Below, piece by piece: positions 60,001 to 64,000 of a stretch of 64,000 bases of DNA (positions within the stretch are counted from its first letter, which is position 1; each line of letters starts with the position of its first letter). The position numbers and the translations under genes are program-made. Source of the stretch: Progne subis subis (lineage: Eukaryota; Chordata; Aves; Passeriformes; Hirundinidae); contig JAKJHU010000181.1 of NCBI GenBank assembly GCA_022316685.1, forward strand, positions 186,001 through 250,000. The letters are read 5' to 3'. The notes beneath the pieces are model-generated. The model worked only from the letters and a program-made list of their open reading frames with translations. It did not search any database and had not been told where the DNA came from.

Positions 60001-63000
60001 GGCACTGCTGTGACACCCCTGACCTGTGGGCATCCCTGTGTGGTGCTGGCAGCTTGGATCACGGCTTCAGCCTCTCTGCCATCCACTGGAAGTGCCAACC
60101 CATCCCACAGACAGCAGCTCCCCTTCAGCCCCTTGCGTGTTTGGGCCCCCAAGGCCGGGTTGGACAGGGCTTGGAGCAACCTGGGATAGTGGGAGATGTC
60201 CCTGCCCACGGCAGGGGCTGGAACTGGGTCATCTGTAAGGTCCTTTCCACCCCAACCCATTCCATGATTCCGTGATCCCATAACCCTGCAGGACCCACCA
60301 CCCCACGGGCAGGCAGGGCTGGGATCCCCCAGGAAGGAAGAGGGGGAAGCCCAGCAGCGCCTCTGGATGGAAGAGAACCTGGCAAAATCCCCCCAAGCTC
60401 TTCCACTCACTGTCAAGCTCTGGATCAGGAAAGGTCGGGGATTTATTTGCAGTAGTTATGTCCAGAAATAATATCTGATTAAATATCCAAAGTGCCTTTA
60501 TTCATCCTTAAATTTAACTTTTAATGAGCATAGTAAAAGCTTGATTTCCCCTCTCTCAGAGCATCTGCTCTTTATCTCAGTCATTTACCAAATGATTTGG
60601 TTCAGCAGTGGAACAGATCAAAGGCAGATCTGGATCTCCTGCTGTCCAGATCACAGATCCATGGAATCACGTGGGTTTGGAAAACCCCCCAAGGTCACCA
60701 AGCCCAACCATTTCCCCAGCACTGCCAGGGCCACCACCCACCCCTGTCCCCAGGAGCCACATCCACACGGCTCCAGGGCTGGGGGTGCCGAGGCTGGACA
60801 GCCCTGACAGAGCAGAAACCTTCCCTGCCTTCCAAACTGAACTGTCCCTGCCTGGGGACAAGGGAAGAGCCTCCCCTGAGGCTCCCCTTCCTCAGGGCAG
60901 GCTGTGAGGCTCAGCTCCAGGCCGCCACACGGGTCACAGGCTCTCCCGGCAGCAGCAGCATCCAGAGCCCGAGGAGATGCCCTGCCCAGGCTGTAAGCCA
61001 TCCCAGAAACGTTCTGCACCAGCACAGGCGACACACGTCACCTGCACAGCAGCTCCCACGCTGCTCTGACCTTCAGGCAGCACCGCAGCCCCGGTGCCGC
61101 CCGATCGGTCTCACCCCGTTCTATTTCTGCCCGGCAGATTATTCCTATTTAATCCATTAATTCCTTCCCTTCAGGCTCCTGTGGCACAGCAGAGCATGGG
61201 GAAGGGGGCAGGAGGGCTGCACCAGCTCTGTCAGCCTGCCTGGCTGCAGCTGTGTGTCAGGGCAGTGCAAGGTCAAAGCAGCTCCTCTGCCTCCCCAGCC
61301 CACGCTCCCGGGCCACGGAACCATCGCTGCTTTGAATTCTTTCAAAGACGTTTTGGAAAGAAGAACCGCAGAGGAGGAGGGAAATCATCAAGCAGAGACC
61401 AGAGGAATGAGCTTTCCAGTCTTACCAGAAATGAGTTTTCAGGGCTCTAACTACCACTGAGCTGCCAAGATTGGGAAAGGAAGACTGAGGGTCAGATTAT
61501 GTTAGAGAAATGGAAGAAGTTTATTACACTGAGGGTGGGCAGCCCTGGCAGAGGGTGCCCAGAGCAGCTGTGGCTGCCCCTGGATCCCTGGCAGTGCCCA
61601 AGGCCAGGTTGGATGGAGCTTGGAGCAGCCTGGGACAGTGGGAGGTGTCCTTGCCATGGCAGGGAGGGGAAGAGAGGAGCTTTAATGTCCTTCCAACCCA
61701 AAATATTCTGTGATTCCATGACTGTGATTGCTGGGAAGGGCCAGGGCACCCAGACAAGGGCACAGCTGGCAGGGCAGCCAAAGGGACTCAAGGTCTGTGA
61801 AGAGCTTGTGAAAATAAATCATTTGATGGGGTCCTGAACTAATGGGGATGCGGAAGATGGAAGGGAAAATGGTGGGAAGGAAGGGAAAGGAGGGATTTTG
61901 TGCTGTTCCATGCAATAAGCACAAATGACCTGGAGGATTTGTTTCCAGGGAGCAGGGCAAGTCCTTCTGGTTAGCAAACTAGAGGATTTCAATTGCCCTG
62001 GCTCTCGTGGTGCAGTGACACCACTCAGCCCCTGCGCTCAGCTCCCTCCCCCTCCACAGCAGATCAAGATAAATCACCACAGGCCCACGGCCATCTGGCC
62101 ACCCAGCAGGACAGAAAACCCAGAAGCTCTGCAGAATGACAGCGTCCTGAAAGTGCCACCACAGCACTGCCAGGCACTTTCAGCCTCCCGTAAGTGCGGG
62201 CAGGAAGCAGAGGTATAGAAGCTGCCAGGGTCAGGAACTGCATCCAGACCCACTCCCTCACCACGCTCACTCCAAGTCCTCGTAGGAAGATCCTGAATCA
62301 AGGGCTGCTGGCAGACAGCCAGGGGCTGAATCGATTTTAGAGTGGCAGGGGAGGCAGGCAGAGCTCTACAGCAGGGATTTAATGAGGCTGAGGCAGTCAG
62401 AGCTCTGCCCACGCCAGTGGCAGCCCCGGCCCCAGCAGAGGGTTCGGAAGCACCCTCAGCCCCACACTGCTCCCAGGACCAGGAAGGACGGACCAGGAGC
62501 AGACAAGGAGGAGCATTCTCGTTTTTAAGGGAGACCATCAAAATGAGCCAGAGCACCAGGTGCAGAGCTGGCAGAGCCAGGGCTGTGTGCAGGGAGCACG
62601 GAGCTCAGGGCTGAGCACGGAGCTGAGCCACTCCTGGGCTCTGCACCTCACCAGCTCCTTTGGGCCTCTGGGAAAAGAGACAAGAGGAGCTGTTCTAGCA
62701 GAGCTCCTGCCCCAGGAGCGCTGGCCATGCTGCCCTTCCAGCGTGAGACACAGCTCCAGCTCTGCTGGGATCACCTGGGAGGCACAGAGCCAGGAAAAGA
62801 TGGATGGGCAGCTGATGCCAGAGGGGATCAAAGGGAAGGAGAAACCACAGAGGAGGGAGCAGAGAGGGGGAAGAGGCTGCTTTGTGCAAGGGCTGAAATG
62901 GGCGTGAGGAACATTAGCTGCAAATTATACCAATTATTGAGAGAAAAATGCTTCGGCTGCAGATGAAAATGTCATGTGTGAGGCAGCACCAAAATGAACC

Positions 63001-63707
63001 AAGAACTGAACGTCAGCCCGGGCCCCGCCTGACCAGCGGCTCCGAGGGAAGGAGGGGAGGGACTGGGGCTGGAGTAGTGCAATTATGGCAAAGCCAACCT
63101 ACTGGGAAATGGCTCAATTAAGGGTTTTAAAACACAGGACATAAGAGGCAGGATCAGGTGCAACTGCTCCTCTAGGAATAAAAACAAGTGCTTTCTTGAC
63201 CCAAGGCTTTGATTGCCTGAACTACAACAAAAAGAGCTTTTTTATTTCTAAGGGCTCTTGTTGACAATCTTGACAAGGCAGGACCTCCTTCCTTACTCCT
63301 ACACTTATGCTCCAATTCCCCTTTGGAAAGACAAATTCACCCTGCACATTCTGGCTCGGAGGGAAGAGCTGGTTGGTCCCTGGTGTCACCCGATGCCTCT
63401 GCTGAACTTGAGGAGCAGGTCCCAAGGCCACCAGAGCCCTGCAGGACACGGTGTGGGGCAGGAGGGGACACACCCTGAGGGGCACAGGGCACTGCTCTCC
63501 ATGGCCCCAGGTCCCACCAGCAGCTTTCTGCCCCTGGTCCCTGCTGGGTGCCACACTCAGCCACCCTGGGGTCCCACCCTGAGCCCTGTCACCCCCCAGC
63601 CCCGGGTCACCAGCACCCCTCCCACAGCTCAGCCACCTCTCAGGGGCCAGGCTCGAGAGGAAATACTCACTGCCTTCGCTCTGGCTGTCCTTGTTCGAGT
63701 TGTACAC
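10479..63707 (-). CDS. ARHGAP26: ARHGAP26 (GRAF1), C-terminal half in 12 exons, 5' part off-window
   Basis: Rho GTPase-activating protein associated with FAK. The family acts on RhoA and Cdc42 and shapes membrane carriers in clathrin-independent endocytosis through an N-terminal BAR-PH module, which is not in this window. Twelve minus-strand exons (listed separately) join in frame to 1176 nt: 391 residues and TAA. Order: [12 protein letters not shown] linker; RhoGAP domain from about residue 20 to about 200, with the arginine finger in GLYRIVGVN; Ser/Pro-rich linker about 201-330; SH3 from about 336 to the end ([14 protein letters not shown] through PENYVEFL). All internal boundaries are AG/GT with matching phase. 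The product matches the human 759-residue isoform from about residue 369, as I recall that sequence. The SH3 and the convergent NR3C1 neighbour distinguish it from the paralogues ARHGAP10 and ARHGAP42. No frameshift or premature stop was seen. Confidence 0.97.
10568..12250 (-). other. ARHGAP26: ARHGAP26 intron between the two SH3 exons
   Basis: 1.68-kb intron, GT-AG. Contains a CR1 3' end close to the acceptor side (10625-10692). The AT-rich part at 11640-11890 has no recognisable repeat; the rest is unique GC-rich sequence. Confidence 0.9.
10625..10692 (+). mobile_element. CR1 LINE 3'-end fragment
   Basis: GATGATCTTCAAGGCCCC, then TTCTGACCCAAAGCATTC and GTGATTCTGTGA, the standard CR1 terminus. 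It lies only about 60 bp from the last-exon acceptor, upstream in the transcript. Confidence 0.85.
12251..12342 (-). CDS. ARHGAP26: ARHGAP26 exon: first half of SH3
   Basis: 92 nt, acceptor CTTCCAG and donor GTGAGT. Encodes [18 protein letters not shown] and then [12 protein letters not shown], including the ALYAC strand and the acidic RT-loop region (EHDSELSF) of the SH3. The first base completes a Ser codon split with the preceding exon, giving SSPI-S-SPLRK, the short-isoform junction without the insert found in the longer human isoform. Confidence 0.97.
12343..14186 (-). other. ARHGAP26: ARHGAP26 intron with in-frame extension of the upstream exon
   Basis: 1.84-kb intron. The first 48 nt after the donor stay open and encode [16 protein letters not shown] before TAA, resembling the start of an insert in the longer human isoform. 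No CR1 copy was recognised; the rest is GC-rich unique sequence. Confidence 0.85.
14187..14297 (-). CDS. ARHGAP26: ARHGAP26 exon: Ser/Pro-rich linker
   Basis: 111 nt. Encodes [17 protein letters not shown] and then [19 protein letters not shown]. It is rich in Ser-Pro and Thr-Pro pairs, so it is a likely phosphorylated disordered linker between RhoGAP and SH3. Donor AG-GTCTGT is a weaker match to consensus than the others in the gene, which fits alternative use of read-through sequence (inference). Confidence 0.97.
15955..16268. repeat. 40-bp minisatellite, about 8 copies
   Basis: Unit: CCATGGCACTGGGTGTGCCA followed by GTGATGGGATGGACACTGTG, with point variants and one 1-bp insertion near 16198. 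The 267-residue minus-strand open frame across it is an artefact of the array. Confidence 0.95.
19270..19490 (-). mobile_element. CR1 LINE 3' fragment
   Basis: Antisense CR1 landmarks: GGGGCTGGAAGGGACCTTAA, AGATCATCCAGTGCCAACCC, CTGTCCAGCCTGGTCTTAGG and CCACCCTCACAGGGAACAAT. Same strand as ARHGAP26. Confidence 0.92.
21415..21800 (-). mobile_element. CR1 LINE 3' fragment, one of the longest in the window
   Basis: Antisense CR1 from GGGGCTGGAAGGGACCTTAA through CACTGTCCCAGGCTGCTCCA, CACCCTCACAGGGAACAGTT and on to AGCCTGCTCCTCTCCAGGTG and CCATCCAGCCCTCAGAG, so it reaches further 5' than most copies. The left boundary is clear; the right boundary is approximate. Confidence 0.9.
23470..23509 (+). 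repeat. CTGT/CCATCTGT microsatellite
   Basis: Imperfect tandem CCATCTGT and CTGT units. Confidence 0.85.
24172..24235 (-). mobile_element. CR1 LINE 3'-end fragment
   Basis: GAATCATTAAGGTTGGAAGA and GACCTGCAAGATCATAAAGT: antisense of the terminal 60 bp of CR1. Confidence 0.85.
24252..24272 (+). repeat. TATAGA microsatellite
   Basis: Short ATATAG/ATAGAT repeat following the CR1 end at 24235. Confidence 0.75.
25675..25870 (-). mobile_element. CR1 LINE 3' fragment, different subfamily
   Basis: Antisense: CCCACAGTCACTTAGGCTGG, AAATGACCTCCAAGAGCATC, CCACCTCCAGGGATGGGGAC and TTCCATGGGGAAATTCCTCC. Diverges from the more common copies here, so probably a different CR1 subfamily. Confidence 0.88.
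26490..26632 (+). mobile_element. CR1 LINE 3' fragment
   Basis: Sense CR1: AAGGCCAGGCTGGACAGGGC, TTGGAGCAACCTGGGATAGT, GGAAGGTGTCCCCGGAG and CCATGATTCTGGGATG. Confidence 0.9.
27275..27520 (-). mobile_element. CR1 LINE 3' fragment
   Basis: Antisense CR1: CACTGTCCCAGCTGCTCCAA, GTCCAGCCTGGCCTTGGACA, CACCCTCACAGGGAACAACT and ATGAAGCCATTCCCTCGTCC. Confidence 0.9.
28405..28465 (+). repeat. 21-bp tandem duplication
   Basis: CCCAGCACAATGGCCCAGGT occurs twice in tandem followed by a partial unit. Confidence 0.8.
30225..30304. repeat. inverted repeat with hairpin potential
   Basis: Left arm 30232-30257 and right arm 30279-30304 are reverse complements over 26 nt with one mismatch (core TCCTGGAGATCTGAGCAGAT in the right arm). 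The 21-nt loop has its own CCAGG/CCTGG stem. It lies in an intron about 565 bp beyond the donor of the 30870-31023 exon, so it is transcribed. Confidence 0.9.
30870..31023 (-). CDS. ARHGAP26: ARHGAP26 exon: Ser/Asn-rich linker
   Basis: 154 nt, acceptor TTTTTCAG, donor GTAAGT. Encodes [40 protein letters not shown] and [10 protein letters not shown]. The region aligns with the human linker ([16 protein letters not shown]...) but is the most diverged part of the protein, as expected for disordered sequence. Split codons on both sides resolve to Gln and Leu as in human. Confidence 0.97.
33578..33600. promoter_or_regulatory. paired TAATCATA/TATGATTA inverted motif
   Basis: Perfect 8-bp inverted arms around the spacer GATTAAT, in an AT-rich island within GC-rich intron. 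It resembles paired homeodomain sites; function is unproven. Confidence 0.25.
34830..35350. repeat. 14/15-bp minisatellite with 30-bp higher-order unit
   Basis: About 520 bp of CCCAAAGGGGCCAT and CCCAAAGGGGGCAAT units. From 35229 to 35345 two units alternate as an exact 30-bp block (AATCCCAAAAGGGGCCAT plus CCCAAAGGGGGC) repeated about four times, showing recent block expansion. Ends about 350 bp from the 35704-35842 exon. Long open frames on both strands are artefacts. Confidence 0.97.
35704..35842 (-). CDS. ARHGAP26: ARHGAP26 exon: end of RhoGAP region and linker start
   Basis: 139 nt, acceptor TTTAACAG, donor GTGAGT. Encodes [40 protein letters not shown] and SQPNEK. The SRKKS and [16 protein letters not shown] motifs are shared with human GRAF1. 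Basic and Ser-rich, linking RhoGAP to the disordered region. Confidence 0.97.
35843..37234 (-). other. ARHGAP26: ARHGAP26 intron (1.4 kb)
   Basis: GT-AG intron. No repeat or coding signal recognised. Confidence 0.9.
37235..37394 (-). CDS. ARHGAP26: ARHGAP26 exon: C-terminal RhoGAP core
   Basis: 160 nt. Acceptor is a T-run then CCCAG; donor GTAACG. Encodes [40 protein letters not shown] and [13 protein letters not shown]. It contains the N-L-x-x-V-F-G-P motif typical of RhoGAP domains ([14 protein letters not shown]), whose Asn helps position the bound GTPase and stabilise the arginine finger. The codon split at its 5' edge reads AAA (Lys); human has Asn there by my recollection. Confidence 0.98.
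39076..39101 (+). repeat. ATCCTC microsatellite
   Basis: Four tandem CATCCT-type units. Confidence 0.85.
41425..41960 (-). mobile_element. CR1 LINE fragment, about 0.5 kb
   Basis: Antisense CR1: GAATCACTCAGGTGGGAAAA, GCCCTCCAAGGTCATCCAGC, CAATGGTCACTCCACCACCA, GGAAGGAATTTTCCCTGATA, CCTCCTGAGCCTCATTTTGT and CCAGGCTGAGCCCCTCTCCC. Together with the 21415 copy, one of the longest CR1 pieces in the window. The right boundary is approximate. Confidence 0.9.
41995..42028 (+). repeat. ACAG microsatellite
   Basis: Eight tandem ACAG units directly after the CR1 fragment. Confidence 0.95.
42555..42655 (+). mobile_element. probable eroded CR1 3' end
   Basis: GGAATGGCTGGAGATGATGA and TTTAAAGATTCCATGATTCC resemble the sense CR1 terminus but are strongly diverged. 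Confidence 0.5.
44330..44395 (+). mobile_element. CR1 LINE 3'-end fragment
   Basis: GGCTGGAACAAGATGGCCTT, TAAATGTCCCTCCCAACCCA and TTTCTGTGACTCTG, a sense CR1 tail. Confidence 0.8.
45475..45545 (-). mobile_element. CR1 LINE 3'-end fragment
   Basis: AATCATGGAACAGCAGAATG, then GGAAGGGACCTCAAAGCCCA: antisense CR1 terminus. Confidence 0.8.
47083..47120 (-). mobile_element. possible short CR1 terminus
   Basis: AATCACAGAACCCCAGACTG followed by ATCCAGGCTGGAAGG resembles the last 40 bp of CR1 in antisense; too short to be certain. Confidence 0.4.
48029..48584. repeat. 19-bp minisatellite, about 29 copies
   Basis: Unit GCTGCTCCTGGATCAGGGY (19 bp, Y = C or T), with several shortened units GCTGCTCTGATCAGGG scattered through the array. 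Because 19 is not divisible by 3, each frame cycles through three peptides ([18 protein letters not shown]), which explains the 240-265-residue plus-strand open frames. The units carry a C/T variant (GGGCGC versus GGGTGC) usable for mapping internal array structure. Confidence 0.97.
48945..49125 (-). mobile_element. CR1 LINE 3' fragment
   Basis: Antisense CR1: AAAATCACAGAATCCTAGAA, GTGGGAAGGGACCTTAAAGC, CACTGTCCCAGGCTGCTCCA and CCAGGGGCAGCCACAGCTGC. Confidence 0.93.
50098..50203 (-). CDS. ARHGAP26: ARHGAP26 exon: middle of RhoGAP domain
   Basis: 106 nt, acceptor CCGTGCAG, donor GTACGT. Encodes [20 protein letters not shown] and [14 protein letters not shown]. The LPxxN and LxxLxxHL pattern ([16 protein letters not shown]) is a hallmark of RhoGAP helices. 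Nearly identical to human GRAF1 apart from MLH for MLQ. Confidence 0.98.
50204..50944 (-). other. ARHGAP26: ARHGAP26 intron (0.74 kb)
   Basis: GT-AG intron, GC-rich and unique. No repeat or coding signal recognised. Confidence 0.9.
50945..51003 (-). CDS. ARHGAP26: ARHGAP26 exon: RhoGAP core ([14 protein letters not shown])
   Basis: 59 nt, acceptor ATCTTCCAG, donor GTGAGT. Encodes [19 protein letters not shown]. The LPxPL(M/I) motif is a conserved RhoGAP loop and helix packing under the GTPase-binding face. Identical to human in this stretch. Confidence 0.98.
51004..52063 (-). other. ARHGAP26: ARHGAP26 intron (1.06 kb)
   Basis: GT-AG intron with an AT-rich middle part (51100-51320). No repeat recognised. 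Confidence 0.9.
52064..52151 (-). CDS. ARHGAP26: ARHGAP26 exon: RhoGAP ([16 protein letters not shown])
   Basis: 88 nt, acceptor TTTCCACAG, donor GTAAGG. Encodes [20 protein letters not shown] and TSALKTYL. Contains the TSALKTYLR motif leading into LPGPL, highly conserved in RhoGAP proteins. Differs from human at a few positions (TATETDTE versus TASETETD). Confidence 0.98.
52432..52546. repeat. 9-bp minisatellite (CAGCAGGGA)
   Basis: About 12 copies of GACAGCAGG with single-base variants (CAGTGA, CAGAGA). Confidence 0.95.
52661..52800. repeat. 12-bp minisatellite (CACCTGCAGAGA)
   Basis: About 11-12 units of CACCTGCAGAGA alternating with CACCTGCATGGA and CACCTGCACTGT variants; the order suggests duplicated blocks of several units. 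Confidence 0.95.
52861..53210. repeat. 20-bp minisatellite, about 17.5 copies
   Basis: Unit CCAAGGTCAGGAGCACCAAA in exact 20-bp register, with variants CCGAGGCC and CACCAAG. No spacers of unique sequence, so it is a simple tandem array. Confidence 0.97.
53606..53624 (+). repeat. poly(A) tract
   Basis: 19-nt A run; a second run of 18 A occurs at 53803-53820. No retroelement body was recognised upstream. Confidence 0.8.
55254..56540. repeat. 12-bp minisatellite, about 107 copies (1.29 kb)
   Basis: Unit GACACMGGGACW (M = A/C, W = A/T): GACACAGGGACA, GACACAGGGACT, GACACCGGGACA and GACACCGGGACT intermix. The first 400 bp are in perfect register; small indels appear from about 55650 on. Since 12 is a multiple of 3, open frames of 388 and 429 residues (SVPV and CQSL repeats) cross it, but they have no splice or start context and are not genes. 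Confidence 0.98.
57953..58027 (-). CDS. ARHGAP26: ARHGAP26 exon with the RhoGAP arginine finger
   Basis: 75 nt, acceptor TTCCCTAG, donor GTGAGT. Encodes [20 protein letters not shown] and SILM. GLYRIVG carries the catalytic arginine finger, equivalent to about Arg412 of human GRAF1, inserted into the GTPase active site to speed GTP hydrolysis. The key residue is intact, so the protein should be an active GAP. Confidence 0.98.
58028..58720 (-). other. ARHGAP26: ARHGAP26 intron (0.69 kb)
   Basis: GT-AG intron, unique sequence, no repeat recognised. Confidence 0.9.
58721..58786 (-). CDS. ARHGAP26: ARHGAP26 exon: start of RhoGAP domain
   Basis: 66 nt, acceptor CCCCTGCAG, donor GTAGGG. Encodes [20 protein letters not shown] and R. 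Corresponds to [22 protein letters not shown] in human, the first helix of the RhoGAP domain, with one conservative Arg-to-Lys change. Confidence 0.98.
60150..60285 (+). mobile_element. CR1 LINE 3' fragment
   Basis: Sense CR1: AAGGCCGGGTTGGACAGGGC, TTGGAGCAACCTGGGATAGT, GGTCATCTGTAAGGTCC and CCATTCCATGATTCCGTGAT. Confidence 0.93.
60655..60870 (-). mobile_element. CR1 LINE 3' fragment, diverged
   Basis: Antisense: CCATGGAATCACGTGGGTTT, CCCCCCAAGGTCACCAAGCC and GCACTGCCAGGGCCACCACC; similar to the 41425 subfamily but more eroded. The right boundary is approximate. Confidence 0.75.
61495..61735 (+). mobile_element. CR1 LINE 3' fragment, well preserved
   Basis: Sense CR1 from GAGGGTGGGCAGCCCTGGCA through CAAGGCCAGGTTGGATGGAG, CAGCCTGGGACAGTGGGAGG and CCTTCCAACCCAAAATATTC to GTGATTCCATGACTGTGATT. 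Close to the 6340 copy, so probably the same young subfamily. Confidence 0.93.
63671..63707 (-). CDS. ARHGAP26: ARHGAP26 37-nt exon between PH and RhoGAP
   Basis: Acceptor TGTTTTCCAG, donor GTGAGT. Encodes [12 protein letters not shown], identical to human GRAF1 just after the PH domain ([16 protein letters not shown]). Starts in phase 0. This is the most 5' exon of the gene in the window. Confidence 0.96.
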
Positions 63708-64000
63708 CTGGAAAACACAAGCAGAAAGTCTTATGAGAGCCTGGCACAGCTGGGCTGGGAGTGTTGGTGCCACCACGGCGTGTCTGCTGCCAGCACCTCC
63801 CCCAGCAGCCAGGGCCCCAAACACCACCACGACCTCTGCACACAAATGTGGGGCCGGCCCAGCTCTGGAGCTATTTTGAAATAATGACTAGGACAGCTCT
63901 TAAAATGAAAGAATGCAAATGGGACGGACCAGGTGAAAACAGAAATGAGAGGTTTCTAAACAAAGTGAAGGTGGGGTTGGACTAGATGACCTTTAAAGGT
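63708..64000 (-). other. ARHGAP26: ARHGAP26 intron, partial
   Basis: Intronic sequence upstream of the 37-nt exon, running off the window. Holds a CR1 end at the edge. Confidence 0.85.
63965..64000 (+). mobile_element. CR1 LINE 3' end cut by window edge
   Basis: GTGGGGTTGGACTAGATGAC then CTTTAAAGGT is the sense CR1 terminus; the last bases lie outside the window. Confidence 0.85.

Larger units (their letters stand above)
58787..63670 (-). other. ARHGAP26: ARHGAP26 intron (4.9 kb)
   Basis: Contains three CR1 fragments in both orientations. The rest is unique GC-rich sequence without coding signal. Confidence 0.9.

Noticed and set aside
10479..63707. Assignment to the paralogues ARHGAP10 or ARHGAP42
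   Set aside because: The SH3 ([15 protein letters not shown] to PENYVEFL), the linker sequence and the neighbouring NR3C1 all fit ARHGAP26.

Overview
This is vertebrate nuclear DNA, almost certainly from a bird. It has small exons with GT-AG introns, many truncated CR1 LINE 3' ends in both orientations, GC-rich minisatellites, and introns of 0.7-17 kb where mammals have much larger ones. Species cannot be fixed from the sequence; the CR1-rich, minisatellite-rich character would suit a passerine or other neoavian bird (inference).

Two genes are present, converging tail to tail. Positions 1 to about 3425 (+ strand) are the distal 3' UTR of NR3C1 (glucocorticoid receptor). They are recognised by long blocks nearly identical to the mammalian NR3C1 3' UTR as I recall it, ending at the distal AATAAA at 3399. 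The NR3C1 coding region lies to the left of the window. From 63707 down to 10479 (- strand) lie twelve consecutive coding exons of ARHGAP26 (GRAF1, a Rho GTPase-activating protein). They join in frame (1176 nt, 391 residues plus stop) and encode the end of the PH-to-RhoGAP linker, the whole RhoGAP domain with its arginine finger, the Ser/Pro-rich linker, and the C-terminal SH3 domain ending in VEFL-stop. The BAR and PH exons lie to the right of the window. The same convergent pair exists in human, with about 50 kb between the genes from memory; here the tails are 0.7-4.4 kb apart, depending on which ARHGAP26 poly(A) site is used.

Layout: 1-3425 NR3C1 3' UTR with inserted CR1 fragments; 3426-7840 spacer or extended ARHGAP26 3' UTR; 7840-10478 ARHGAP26 3' UTR; 10479-14297 SH3 and linker exons; 14298-30869 a long intron; 30870-37394 linker exons and the last RhoGAP exon; 37395-50097 a second long intron; 50098-58786 RhoGAP exons; 63671-63707 a 37-nt exon. 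The introns hold about 20 CR1 fragments and a striking set of minisatellites: 40-bp at 15.96 kb, 14/15-bp at 34.8 kb, 19-bp at 48.0 kb, 9-, 12- and 20-bp at 52.4-53.2 kb, and a 1.3-kb 12-bp array at 55.25 kb. The long open frames over these arrays are artefacts of repeat periodicity.

I found no novel gene system. The most interesting points are a readable exon extension past one ARHGAP26 splice donor that resembles a mammalian isoform insert, the very close convergent 3' ends, lineage-specific insertions in the glucocorticoid receptor 3' UTR, and the minisatellite clusters close to exons.
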